64,000 nucleotides of DNA. It comes from Rhipicephalus microplus. Taxonomy: Eukaryota; Arthropoda; Arachnida; Ixodida; Ixodidae. Under the pieces are notes generated by a model that did no database searches, had not been told where the DNA came from, and saw only the letters and a list, made by a program, of their open reading frames with translations. The stretch covers positions 66,132,556-66,196,555 of the forward strand of contig NC_134709.1 in assembly GCF_043290135.1 (NCBI RefSeq). The letters run 5' to 3'. Every line of letters starts with the position of its first letter. Within the stretch, counting starts at the first letter, position 1. Of the stretch, positions 1 to 10,053 are shown piece after piece. Both the position numbers and the translations under genes were made by a program.

Positions 1-40
1 GTAGACGTGAGTTTTTTTTCTGTTTTCTCTCTCTCTCTTT

Positions 41-280
41 GCCCTGCCGCGGTGGTCAGTGGCTAAGTATACTAGGCTGCTGATTCGCAGGTCGCGGGAT
101 CGAAGCCCAGCTGCGGCGGCTGCAGTTTCGATGGAGGCGGAAATGTAGACCCATGTACTCAGATGTGGTTGCACGTTAAAGAACGACAGGTGGTCAAAAT
201 TTCCGGAGCCCTCTACTACGGCGTCTCTCATAATCATATGGTGGTTTTGGGACGTTCAACCCCACATATCAGTCAATCAA
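41..280 (+). repeat. Ruka-like tRNA-derived SINE, copy 1
   Basis: A tRNA-like head with box A (GGTCAGTGGC) and a box B-like GGGATCGAAGCCC, then the conserved body (GATGGAGGCGGAAATG … CACGTTAAAGAAC … CTACGGCGTCTCTCATAATC) and a CAATCAA tail. It is diverged from the other copies (about 10 differences in the head), so it is an older insertion. Pol III-type promoter elements are visible but no terminator test is possible. Confidence 0.85.
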
Positions 281-489
281 AATTGCTGTTATTACCCGTG
301 ATTCCAGCGCACTTGTTTCTTTCAAAATCTTTTTTATTTTTTTCTGGGAGTTATTAAAATACACTGCGCACTGATAAAATAGCCAAGAGCTTAACGTTAA
401 AGGCAGAGCTTTTTTTTTTACTGACGCCTCTGCTACATAACCTGATGCGAGGGAGTATTCATCACTTATACTGAACATTGATTGAATAG
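280..489. other. Unassigned intronic sequence
   Basis: AT-rich sequence with short homopolymer T runs between the first SINE and a dispersed repeat. No coding or structural signal seen. Confidence 0.5.
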
Positions 490-1022
490 AAAGTCACAGC
501 TTTGCCGCAAAGGCGAAGCAATAAACGCAATAGCGAAAAAATGGAACGTCACGTGTAGAATGGCTAGCAGATTAAAGCGTTCACCGCATTTCTCACGCAC
601 AAATGACACACAAAACGTACTCAGAGGTACACAAGAACGCAAATAAGCGTCTCAGTTGTTACTTCGCTGTGCCCGAAAAGAGCGCCTTTTTCGCAAATGG
701 AGACTATGCAACGATTGCAGTGCCCTTTGTAAGCCCGGTAACTCTAACCGAATTGTTCCGGTGAAAGCCGAAGGCCAGCTAAGACGTAAGATTCTCCCCA
801 TAGCGAGATGAGCACGCACGTTCGTGTCCACCCTGCTCCCTCTTCGCGAGGCAAACTACGCGTTGGAGATGAGAGCGCGTGGGGATGACGATGTGGCGAC
901 GCACGTTCATTGCGCCATCTTGCCGCTAATGCTGAAAACTCGATAGCCCCCCCCCCCCTAGATGCCTGTCACAAGTGCTAAGTGGTAGCTATAAATAGCT
1001 TGCGGTTTCAACGTTCGAGGAG
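490..1022 (+). repeat. Dispersed repeat with TATAAATAGCTTGC motif, copy 1
   Basis: The stretch starts AAGTCACAGCTTTGCCGCAA and ends around GCTATAAATAGCTTGCGG. It matches the reverse complement of 8260-8762 over most of its length, for example TTTCTCACGCACAAATGAC, GTTGTTACTTCGC, TGCAACGATTGCAGTG and GCGCCATCTTGC. It is a non-coding dispersed repeat of unknown class. The TATAAATA near its 3' side looks like a Pol II TATA box and is shared with the second copy, so the repeat may derive from a promoter-bearing element such as an LTR. Confidence 0.65.
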
Positions 1023-1026
1023 GTGC

Positions 1027-1240
1027 TTCCTCGTGGCTCAGTGGTTAGCGCCTCAGACTCAATTCAGAGGTCACACGTTAGATTCCGTGCGCCGGAGTCT
1101 TTTTCTGAATTTTTTTTCTTGCGTTTTCATATACATAGATACGTATGCATATACGGTGAGCAACGGCGACACTGACGCCGATGTCGACGCAGGCGACAAA
1201 ATTTAACCGAGAGTGTTTATATAAGTGCTATCGCAATGAT
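1027..1240 (+). repeat. Second tRNA-derived SINE type, copy 1
   Basis: The head TCGTGGCTCAGTGGTTAGCG is a good box A, followed by a decayed box B (CACGTTAGATTCC), then GGAGTCTTTTTCTGAATT and a body ending in GAGTGTTTATATAAGTGCTATCGCAAT. The same head and tail occur in reverse orientation at 7343-7996. The fold of a true tRNA is not preserved, so this is a SINE, not a tRNA gene. Confidence 0.65.
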
Positions 1241-1333
1241 ATTTAGCCTACTTATATAGTAAGCGTCCTTATTGTTTCTAGTACTATTGTCTGGGTCCTA
1301 CGAGCGTGCTAGAGTAAAACGATAAGGGACTAG

Positions 1334-1492
1334 AGGTGAAGCCCGTACTTATAAAAGTACGACATGCCTCGCAGGCATACGGAAACAACGAGGCTCTGAA
1401 GAGCGTCAGCTTGCAGGCCTTTGACGGACAAGCCACCGTGCTCGTGGGGCGAAATGGTGCCGGGAAGACTACCCTTATGAACGTCATCGCCG
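1334..1492 (+). CDS. ABCA exon: A-loop and Walker A of NBD1
   Basis: Translation gives an NBD start with an aromatic A-loop residue (QAYGNNEAL) and a Walker A, VGRNGAGKTTLMNV, close to the ABCA consensus GHNGAGKTT. Walker A binds the ATP phosphates. The exon ends at GCC-G followed by GTGAGC, phase 1. The 5' boundary is less certain: AG acceptors at 1331-1333 (TAG) and 1334-1335 (AG) are both possible, and an in-frame TAA lies just upstream at about 1315, so the start cannot be much earlier. An additional acceptor-like stretch at 1265-1281 would bring the stop into frame and was rejected. The next exon supplies GA to complete a Gly codon. Confidence 0.87.
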
Positions 1493-2631
1493 GTGAGCAG
1501 CGTTCCTACTAGTATGCGAACCCTCCTGTTATTTAAAACATTGTCCTGCCTGTCAGAAGTACTTCGTTGGGTTAGTTGCTTCATTCCTTTATTCAACGAG
1601 CAACTCGTGTGATGACCAAGAATATTGCATTCACAGGGCATTAGGCACTTTTAGCTGACTGTATTTTGCCCCCCTCTCCGCTCAGCCAGTTGGTGGTTGC
1701 ACCACTGCACATGCCCTTGACCGTCACGCGCTGAGCGTGTGAGCGGACCGTCGTAGCCAGCGAAGGATCACGTGACGCGAAGAGAAACGACCAATGCTGC
1801 AGCCTCTTGTGCCGCGACCCCGCACTGCTCTGCAAACGCAGTGGTTGTTCGGCAAACACGCAAGCACCGACGGCTCTTTAGCACACACAGGATGTGTGCC
1901 TCCTCCTAAAAGTCGTCACAGCCAATCCCTTTGAGAACACGCGCATGTGGGGTGAAGTTGCATGAAACAATCTAGAGCTGACACTTCGGGCCATAAAGGA
2001 GCGCCTCGAGATTCTTCTTCCGTACTATCGTCAAAAGCACTTCGCAAATCTTCGATAGTAGGCGAATTTATCTAACACTAGTAGCAATTTACTTTTTAAC
2101 GGCAGCCACTCTTCCACCTATTCAGAAAAGCTCTTTAGTTTGATTTTCGACAATGCAACGCGGTGAACGAGGTGCCTCAGGGCAGGGTGTTTGAAGGCGT
2201 TTGGGTTGCCTTGAGGCCTCGATTGTAGTCCAGTTCCAAGTGAAGGTGAGAAAAAAACAAAAAAATGCTCGTGCGGCGAACGGTAAATGAATTCACACTA
2301 TTTAAATACAATATTTTCTACGTTGCTGAAAGTTAAGAACAATTTTTATTTTTTTGCAACAAATTTCCTCCATCGGTGGCATCACGATTGCGTTGACCGA
2401 ATGACGCTCGGGTTAAACCGAAGACGGGCGTTCCGCTCCGGTAACGTTGAGAGTTTGAGCGGAACGGAGAACGGAGCACAAAATCGGTCAGTTAAAGGTG
2501 CCTATTGTTTCGGGCTAGTGGGTAATTCATAACTACAAGGTTTATAATGCGGAAATTCTCACACAAAGCTAAAAAAACGATAGATTCAAGGGCTCCCTGC
2601 ATATATTTTACTGTATACGTGTCCCAGTTCT
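1493..2631. other. Intron 1, 5' part, unassigned
   Basis: No element recognised. It contains scattered GC-rich patches (1690-1860) and AT-rich patches, with short open frames on both strands that show no domain. Confidence 0.5.
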
Positions 2632-2870
2632 GCCCCACCACGGTGGTCTAGTGGCCAAGGTACTCGGCTGCGGACCCGCAGGTCGCGGGTTCGAATCCCG
2701 GCTGCGGCGGCTGCATTTCCAATGGAGGCGGAAATGCTGTAGGCTCGTGTGCTGAGATTTATGCGCACGTTAAAGAACCCCAGGTGGCCAAATTTCCTGA
2801 GCCTTCCACTACGGCGTCTCTCATAATTATATAACGGTTTTGGGACGTTGAACCCCACATATCAATCAAT
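2632..2870 (+). repeat. Ruka-like tRNA-derived SINE, copy 2
   Basis: A near-full-length copy with intact box A (TGGTCTAGTGGCC) and box B (GGTTCGAATCC), the conserved body and an ATCAATCAAT tail. Among the copies here it has the best-preserved box B. Confidence 0.9.
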
Positions 2871-3872
2871 TCTTCGGGTAACAAGTTCCGTGCTATTGTA
2901 AGTCAAAAATGCTGCGCGCGGACTCACAGTGGCACGGCTGCGAAGGGATGAACAATGTCGCTTATGATGCAGCCAATGGCACGCGTGCTTGGGTTCGACG
3001 CAGTGAATGGTGTCACCAACGGAACTCCCAATGGCGCGCGCACTCGGGTACGACGTAGAAACGGCCTAATCCAATGGGGACAGCGTTATCGTTTCTGGTG
3101 GCTAACGGCTTTTCGTATCGCTTAGCCTTATACTGATTTCACTTTATTGTACTTGTCGAGTACTTTACAGAAATAAGGGTCGTCTTCGAGACATAAAAGA
3201 CGACATTCATGTCAAGAAAACATGCAGCATAAAGACTTCGTATGCTGGGGATGGCAAAGTGTTGGCAGAGGCACGCGAGCACATGAAAAAATCGCCACTT
3301 GCTGCTTAGTTATGGAGTTGAAAGAAAACGTTATTTCGCATTTCATAGTGAGCGACAGTGCCCTGTAGAAGTTTGAAGACATGAAGCAGGTCAGCGAGAT
3401 CTCGTCGCTATCACTTCTGTGCTTGGCTTGAATTCACGGTCTCCTTGACAGAAGGGAGGGTGGCCTATTGGGCAAGTTCACTTTTGTTAAAGTTCGTTCA
3501 CACCTGCGGCTACCACCGTTCGCTGGTAGCATATTGCCGATCTTGTCGCAAAGGGACTGCTTCGTCTGAGTCGCTCGCTGATAGACTTTATTTCAGACGC
3601 ACGACTGAAGTCGCAAAACCTCTAAACCAATGCGAGTGCAGAACTGGGGCGCCAGTTTTTTTTTTTTTTTTTTTACGGGACGGTTTTAATGCGAGATGAC
3701 GAGAGTTATTGATGGCATCTGTGAGTTCAAGCGGCAAACGTAGATGACACCCATACTTCTTTCTGCGTGGGCGAGTCCAAAGGTTGCATTGAGTCGCTTT
3801 TTGGTCGCTAGTCACGAACGCTCGCGCTACTTAAAGCTAGTCGCGGGTATGAATGACCTTTTTACGCTGCAG
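2871..3872. other. Intron 1, 3' part, unassigned
   Basis: It contains a degenerate direct repeat (CCAATGGCACGCGTGCTTGGG at 2972 and a similar stretch at 3028, spacing 56) and a 17-18 base T run at about 3657-3674 next to the Q-loop exon. No coding signal. Confidence 0.5.
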
Positions 3873-4027
3873 GACTGCTGACACCCGACTCGGGAGTGGC
3901 CAGAGTGTACGGGTATGACGTCATTACCCGCAGTAACGAGGCCCGTGTTTTCATGGCCTACTGCCCTCAGCGGGACATACTGTTTCCGGACATGACCGCC
4001 TGGGAGCACCTGCTCTACTTCGGCACG
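3873..4027 (+). CDS. ABCA exon: Q-loop region of NBD1
   Basis: The exon starts after TTTTTACGCTGCAG and ends at ACG before GTGAGG, phase 1 in and phase 0 out, 155 bp. The peptide carries LLTPDSG, then VYGYDV (ABCA proteins typically have a YGYD-like motif here) and a Q-loop, AYCPQRDILFPDMTAWEHL, which matches the family pattern CPQ-x-D/N-x-LF-x-x-LT-x-x-EHL. The Q-loop couples the nucleotide site to the transmembrane domains. Reading continues without a gap from the Walker A exon (…NVIAG-LLTPDSG…), so no exon is missing in between. Confidence 0.9.
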
Positions 4028-4514
4028 GTGAGGAGTCAGTATACAGTGCACCTGGTGACCTGGAAGCTTGTTTATGTACGCATATATTCATCGTGTCTGA
4101 ATAGGATACGAACCGATGAGTACCAGGTGTGAACCTAGTCGAACACATTGTCCCAAACTTCTATAGCGGTTCTAAATTGTGAATGAGTCATTTTTGATTT
4201 ACTATAGAGCTCGTTTGTGCCATCGTAGCATTCAAATGTTTCTGCCTCAAGGACACAGCGGATAAATATTTTTTTCTTTTGCATGCGTGCTATTTTTGAA
4301 CCTTTTGGAAAGATCATTCTATAGACAATTTTTCGTATGGCTGGAGTAATACTTCGAGATGAGCTAGCGCTGGGGTCGTTCCCTCCCTTTGCCTGTGTGT
4401 CAGTGTGCGCTAAATATAAGTTATGATTTCTGTAAGGCGTCTAGGCATTGCCATATAGGGTTGTTAAGCCAACGTTTTCTTGTTTTTGTGTATCAGACGT
4501 GGATTTGTGTATCA

Positions 4515-4925
4515 GACGTTGATAATGCCATGAAACATCGTACGCACCAACCAATTACGCACCAATTAAGGGAACACGCCCAAAAATTAACGAAAAGAGA
4601 TGACAAGTATGCGCACCTGGTTGCGCATGTAATCTCGTGTGGTTGTGACGCACGATTTTCTGAAACGAAGATTCTGGGCAGAAGCGCAAATAGAACCGCA
4701 CGTGAAGTGCTAGAAGCCTTTTTCATTGAAAAAAATAAAGATCACTGTGTAAGCGCCCCTTCAATTTTGTTGTTACCAAGCGAACTTCAGTTTATCGCTC
4801 TAAGGCCATGACATTGTTTAACTGTACGTTTTGATAATGTATGCTGTTGGCCTTCTTTGGTGTGTGTGCGCACAATGTGTCCTGTATATATTCAAGCCTT
4901 CGAGCTATGAATAAATCAGTTGGAA
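4515..4925 (+). pseudogene. Penelope-like element, 3' end with GIY-YIG endonuclease tail
   Basis: The open frame ending at 4811 contains LREHAQKL, then HVISCGCDARFSETKILGRS, NRTAREVLEAFFIEK and CVSAPSILLL. This is the typical end of the GIY-YIG endonuclease of Penelope-like elements (LREH…, HxxxCxC-x-FxxTKIL, REILEAFxIxK, CVSxPS). The reverse transcriptase and the GIY-YIG start are absent, so the copy is 5' truncated near 4515. The 3' UTR has ATGAATAAATCAGTTGGAAG, consistent with a tick Penelope 3' end from memory. It lies in the sense orientation in intron 2. Confidence 0.7.
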
Positions 4926-5275
4926 GTGAGCGCTGTGTGTTTGATGCATGGGTGTGTGCGTGTGTGAGTGATCGTGTCAAGTTTTCGCGCTCTAATTAAC
5001 TTTTCGAAAGCAACCGAACCACTTTCATGCGCATGCGTCTACCACAGTACTCTTCATATAGCTGTTAAATAAACAAAACCTTCAGGTTAACAACCCAACA
5101 TGAAGACGCTCAAGTCCATTCGTTAAATAGTCTATAGCCAGTAAAGTTTGACCCCTCGTTACATAGCCTGCATCGTTGCTAGCGTAGCTGTTTATTCCTT
5201 CGAACGATGATGATAGGGACAACGATTTCTTTGTTTACTGACAGTTTTTCACGAACGCCTCAGTTGGCAACTACG
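4926..5275. other. Unassigned intronic sequence
   Basis: A GT-rich patch at 4940-4975 is followed by unique-looking AT-rich DNA. Nothing recognised. Confidence 0.5.
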
Positions 5276-5288
5276 TCGTCAGCAAATG

Positions 5289-5531
5289 GCCCCGCCACGG
5301 TGGTCTAGTGGCTACGGTACTCGGCTGCTGACCCGCAGGTCGCGGGTTCAAATACCGGTTGCGGCGGCTGCATTTCCGATGGAGGCGGAAATGTTTTAGG
5401 CCCGTGTGCTCAGATTTGGGTGCACGTTAAAGAACCCCAGGTGGTCGAAATTTCCGGAGCCCTCCACTACGGCGTCCCTCATAATCAAATGGTGGTTTTG
5501 GGACGTTAAACCCCACATATCAATCAATCAA
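5289..5531 (+). repeat. Ruka-like SINE, copy 3, with target-site duplication
   Basis: A full-length SINE from GCCCCGCCACGG to the (CAAT) tail. It is flanked by a 13-bp direct repeat, TCGTCAGCAAATG at 5276-5288 and TCGTCGGCAAATG at 5532-5544 (12 of 13 identical), the target-site duplication expected for LINE-mobilised SINEs. Box B reads GGTTCAAATACC, two changes from consensus. Confidence 0.92.
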
Positions 5532-5544
5532 TCGTCGGCAAATG

Positions 5545-7199
5545 ACGCTCCAAGTGATGACCCTCACGAAGGTGACGTTATGTCGACAGACATTCTTTAG
5601 TGTAATCAACTGCTTGCTGCCTTGTGTTTCCCCTTTTGCACGTCTAGATATCCTTATCTTTGCTTACGTGCGGTGTTGTTCGAACATTTAGGCAAGGTAC
5701 CTTCCATGTTAAAGAGCGTCAGCTTTCACGCTTCAACTGAAGTCTAGGATCATTGCCGAAGCTGCGAAAGGCAGAAACAAGGGGGATATTGCATAGCAGT
5801 TCGGCACGCCGAGTAGGCCGATGTCTATAGTTCGCTGATTGAAAAGACAGCATGGTACTACGACGCATTGATGTGCGTGTTTGTAAAGCTTCGCGACTAC
5901 GAACTTTTCGAGGCAACGACCAAAAATAACTCCCCGACGATTTAGTTTTCGGGATGTTAAACGTTAATATGAACAAAATCAGTAGTAGTACAGGCTAAAT
6001 TTACGCGTTCCCCATCATTTTGTCAATTCATTATCTTTGTGTTCATCAAATAATTCACAAGCACCGTAAATGTTGAATTACCGTATTTCGTTTTGTATAA
6101 GTGGCCGCTGCACGTAAAACACACCTCCACTCTAAGTCGCAGTAAACTAAAACTAAAGCATAACTGTTCTCTGGGTATTGCGGGGAAGACGTCTCCTTTG
6201 CTTAAAAAACAAACTGCCCATAACACACCAGGGCACATGGGAAGGGAACGCACACAGCTCTTCCGTCTATGGATGTTGTGTTTTTTAGCTGTTTTTTTTA
6301 TCTTGCACAGCCAACAAGCCCAGCTTTCCGCACTTTTTGCTTTCTTATGTAGCTGCAAGACAGTGCCTCGAAGCCACACTGCCCGCCTTCAGGAAAACGC
6401 GCTGACCACGCTGACCAGGAAAACGCTATACCATTACTGTAACTTCGCCATTGCTACTTTCGCATTTATTTACGTATCGGCGTAAATTAGCGCTATTGAA
6501 TGTGAATGATAGTGACAATAAAAAGCAACTCGGCGATTTAACAAATCACAAACGTGTGGTCAGATGTTCATTTTTAATATTTCTAGAAGAAAATTTAATG
6601 TCGTTTAGTCAATTCACTGCGCGTGGGCAGGAATTTTTTTTTTAAAGGGGTGGCACCACCTTGATTTTAACGGAGGACCGGGAAGGCAGGTGGGGTCGAG
6701 TTTCATTTTGTACTGTGTTTGTCATGGTTAAAAAGAAAAGAAACGTAGGTGGGGGGGGGGGGGGAGGGAGTGCTCAGGCCTGATGTGCCACCCCCTGGCT
6801 ATGCCATTGGTTTGCAGGCATTTGGCTGGCTGGCGCTAACCTAGCTACTTCAGTTCAAGGTCACGGCCGATTGCGCGTCTTCTTACTGAATTGTAATTGG
6901 GGAGTGGTGGTGCATCATGGTCTGCGCTTTCTGTTATTACGTATGTACATCTGTACTTCACGTTAGCTCTTTTGCAAGAAACACGATGAAAACTGAATAC
7001 GGCCGTCGAGTTCAGAACGCCTCAGGGGCTGTTAACGCTTGTTTGGTATGGTAGTAGTAGCAATGGCAGCGGCGTTGTGGTAAGATTGTAACACATGAGC
7101 CCTATGGGGAGATTTTGATGTCGAGTTTCGAATAACTCTTTAAGGACAACACAGAAGAGAGACAACACAATGTGTTGTCATATGTCAGCCAAAATTGTG
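5545..7199. other. Intron 2 segment, unassigned
   Basis: It contains short T and G homopolymers, including a G run at about 6752-6768. Open frames on both strands are short and have no domain. No transposon recognised. Confidence 0.5.
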
Positions 7200-7330
7200 G
7201 AGCTCGCGCAGAGTCGCTCATGAAATATATTGCGCGCTTAGGACTCACTTGAACTCAAACTCACCGCGAATTATTCACCCGGACTCACTCAGACTAAGGG
7301 AGTCCGAATGAGTCAAGTGTGGAATCTTCA
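7200..7330. repeat. Degenerate GACTCACTCAGACTC repeat block 1
   Basis: Repeats of GGACTCACTT, CACCCGGACTCACTCAGACT and relatives, after a unit GAAATATATTGCGCGCTTAGG that also heads the second block (15495). A dispersed simple-repeat-derived family. Confidence 0.65.
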
Positions 7331-7342
7331 AGTTTAGAATTA

Positions 7343-7996
7343 GTTTTTATTGCGATAGCAATTATATGGACACTCTAGGCTGGATTTCACCACCAACGTC
7401 ATGCACTTTATATATATATATATATATATATTAAAACGCAAGAAAGAAGAAAAACTCCCAAGCATTTCCCCGAGGGTGAACATGCTTAAGTGCGAATACA
7501 CAGGGTGATGCTATGAGGGGTATTTTCTAATTCGCACTATTATATTTATTAATCACACTATGGTGCCTTTATGGTGTAATGGTTCCTGGGAATCGCAATT
7601 TGATCACACGGGGAGTTTACGTTAACTCACTGGCGAATGCCAACGGATTTTAACTTTACTCCCCCTCACGACCTGCTCTCGACGGGAGACTGAGAGAGAA
7701 GGCGGGCGTGCGAGAGAGAGGGGTGCGCGCGCAGCTGCAGCGAGTGAGGAGAGCGGAGGAGCGAGCGAAGGGGGATATCAGCGTCGCGTCCGTGGCTTAT
7801 TCGGTAGAGCGTCGCGCTGCGGCCCGCCAAGTCCTCTTTCTTTTAAAGATAGAGAGAAGACTGCGGACGCCGCCGACGGCGGTGGATGGTTTGGGGTCGC
7901 TTATAAAGTGTATTCACACTTAAAATCCGGAAAAAGACTTCGGCACGTGGAGTCGACCTCCGCGTCGTGAATGCGAGGCGTTAACTACTGAGCCAC
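7343..7996 (-). repeat. Second tRNA-derived SINE type, copy 2, split
   Basis: The reverse strand shows the SINE head (GTGGCTCAGTAGTTAACGCC) at 7926-7996 and its tail (GAGTGTCCATATAATTGCTATCGCAATA) at 7343-7372. They are separated by about 500 bp that include a (TA)n run at 7411-7432 and a GC-rich patch with another tRNA-like stretch (GTGGCTTATTCGGTAGAGCG, 7791-7810, plus strand). The SINE has been interrupted or is a composite. Its head abuts the next SINE directly. Confidence 0.5.
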
Positions 7997-8248
7997 CGTG
8001 GTGGTCTAGTGGCTAAGGTACTCGGCTGCTGACTTGCAGGTCGCGGGATTGGATCCCGGCGGCGGCGGCAGCATTTCCGACGGAGGCGGAAATGCTGTAC
8101 GCCCGTGTGCTTAGATTTGGGTGCACTTTAAATAACCCCAGGTGGTCAAAATTTCCGGAGCCCTGCACTACGGCGTCTCTCACAGTCATATGGTGGTTTA
8201 GGGACGTTAAACCCCACATATCAATCAATCAATCAATCAATCAATCAA
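7994..8248 (+). repeat. Ruka-like SINE, copy 4
   Basis: A full-length copy with an extended (AATC)n tail of about seven units at 8220-8248. Its head overlaps the head of the oppositely oriented second SINE, giving a GCCACCGTGGTGG junction. Confidence 0.9.
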
Positions 8249-8259
8249 CCATTGGGTAC

Positions 8260-8762
8260 CTTCTTGGACGTTCAAACGGCAAGCTATTTATATCTACCAC
8301 TTACCGCTGTTGGCAATCTTCTCGGGAGGGAGGGGGGTAGCTCTCGTGTTTTCAGCATAATCAGCAAGATGGCGCAGTGAGCGCGCGGCAGCTGTCATCT
8401 CTCGCGCGTACTTTGGCCCGCGTACAAAATAAGAATGTATACGGTCGATCGCGTGCCCTTATCTTGAAGTTGGGAGTATTGTACGTCTCGTACGTATTCT
8501 GTTGCAGTTACCGGGCGCACAAAGGTCACTGCAATCGTTGCACATCCTCCGCTTGCGAAAAGGGCGTGCTTTTCAGACGGGGCGAAGTAACAACTGACAC
8601 GCTTATTTGCGTTCATTTGTACCAGTTAGTACATTTCGTGCGTCATTTGTGCGTGAGAAACGCGGGGCACGTTTCGATCTGCTTGCCATTCTGCGCGTGA
8701 CCTTCCAATTTGTTGCTTTCACGTTCATTGCTTCGCCTTTGCGGCAAAGCTGTGACTTTATT
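8260..8762 (-). repeat. Dispersed repeat with TATAAATAGCTTGC motif, copy 2
   Basis: The reverse complement matches 490-1022: it starts AAGTCACAGCTTTGCCGCAA, contains TTTCTCACGCACAAATGACG and GTTGTTACTTCGCC, and ends GTGGTAGATATAAATAGCTTGC. With copy 1 it forms an inverted pair 7.2 kb apart around the first two ABCA exons' intron. The plus-strand open frame at 8377-8700 lies in this repeat and has no recognisable domain. Confidence 0.65.
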
Positions 8763-8948
8763 TAGATTATGGCGTCAATGCTATTTAACACCAATATCTC
8801 AGGTAAACGGTGCTCTTCTTAGCGCTTTTGATATAGTACCTTCGAATACTATGAGTGGTTCCAAACCAGCAGCGGTAGTTTTATTGAAAGACGACAACTT
8901 AAGATCATATATATTTTTCAGAAAGCTCCCGGACCAATTGGTGGAGAG

Positions 8949-8953
8949 GGAGT
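8949..8953. repeat. Target-site duplication GGAGT, left
   Basis: GGAGT directly before the left LTR is repeated at 15307-15311 directly after the right LTR. A 5-bp duplication is standard for Ty3/gypsy-type integrases. Confidence 0.9.
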
Positions 8954-9774
8954 TGTGATGTTATTGGGGCAGGACCGCTCCAGAAAGAATCAGACAGCAC
9001 GCCAGTGCACAAACACACGTCCAACTTCTATTGTACCCTTCACACATGGACAACCCACACATTACGAAGTTCCTAACACAAAACACGCGGCTAAACTAAA
9101 TGAATAAGTAGAACGTTCGGCCTACAGTTCAGGTCGTCGGGGTAGTAGCCTGGGCCGTCGTGGATGCCCCGTCGGCACCATTCAGTGGCGAAGTCGACGT
9201 TGGGTGGCGTCGTCACCTGCAGTGACGAAGTCGGGAGACGCAGGGTCGCCGCGTCGAACTCCAGTGGCTCAGCGCCACTGTCGACGAACTGGAGCCGACG
9301 ACCCACGTGTTCCGGCGGCAGGGAGTTGTGCCCTTGAGCACCTGCAGTCCGCCTCGGAAACCCACGCCAGCCCTCCTGGAACAGCGGCGCAAGGGCAGGT
9401 TCAGGCACCCGGCGCCAGCTCTCCACGACCAGCGGGACAAGGACAGGTTCAGGAACCTGGCGCCAGCTCTCCTAGACCGGTCGTCTAGCGGAGGCTGAGC
9501 TGTCCACTCGGCTGGTACGAGTGTCGCGACGTGGCCTGGGTCGTACCTATGGGCCAGACGCCCAACGAGGTAGTCCTGCCTCGAACGACGTACCTCGCGC
9601 ACTCCCGAAGGCACGGGTCACGCACCCTCGAGGCCGCGCCTCACGAGCTGTCGTCTTCCTCGTAGGCACCGCACGGCACATACACGCACACATCACATCC
9701 TCTTCGCCACCGCACGGCACACTATTGTCGTTTTTTAGTTTCTGTTTCGCGTCCGCGCAGCACATATTATGACA
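8954..9774 (-). repeat. 3' LTR of INT-RT gypsy element
   Basis: 821 bp, TG…CA ends, matching 14486-15306. GC-rich, with an internal direct repeat of about 47 bp (2.4 copies, roughly 9366-9482, sharing GGCGCCAGCTCTCC and GACAGGTTCAGG). Open frames on both strands inside it reflect base composition, not genes. Confidence 0.95.
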
Positions 9775-9791
9775 TCACCCCCTTTTCCGAG
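9775..9791 (-). other. Polypurine tract
   Basis: On the minus strand GGAAAAGGGGGTGA lies directly upstream of the 3' LTR, as expected for the plus-strand DNA primer. Confidence 0.8.
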
Positions 9792-10053
9792 AAAGTTGTT
9801 TGCAACTATTCTACTACAAGGGCGCGGGGCGAACGAATGGTCACTGCACTGCACGGTCACTGCACGGTCCCTGCACTGCACTGCATTGTCTTAGGGGTCG
9901 CATGTACATAGTAGCAGAATGTTCACAGAAGGCTGCTTACAGTTCGGTTGGAGAACTACCGTACAAGTAGGGTTGCTATGTCGCAACTAGGAGTCAACTA
10001 TTCACGACTGAGGGCTAGTAGTATTAAGAACCACGTTGCTACCTAAACGGCAG
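9792..10053 (-). other. 3' untranslated region of the gypsy element
   Basis: Between the pol stop and the polypurine tract. It holds a short tandem array of TGCACTGCACGGTCAC-like units at about 9842-9888. There is no room for an integrase here, which confirms the gene order. Confidence 0.7.

Noticed and set aside
1265..1281. Pyrimidine-rich acceptor as start of the Walker A exon
   Set aside because: It would include an in-frame TAA before the conserved NBD sequence.
2632..2710. tRNA gene in the SINE head (good box A and B)
   Set aside because: The 3' half has no acceptor stem and the sequence continues into the repeated SINE body; seven copies share it.
4028..4132. Continuation of the Q-loop exon to the stop at 4132
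   Set aside because: A GTGAGG donor at 4028 and exact phase match to the signature exon show that the coding sequence leaves here.
9091..9772. Several overlapping open frames on both strands, repeated at 14623-15315
   Set aside because: They lie in the GC-rich LTRs, occur in conflicting frames, and carry no domain.
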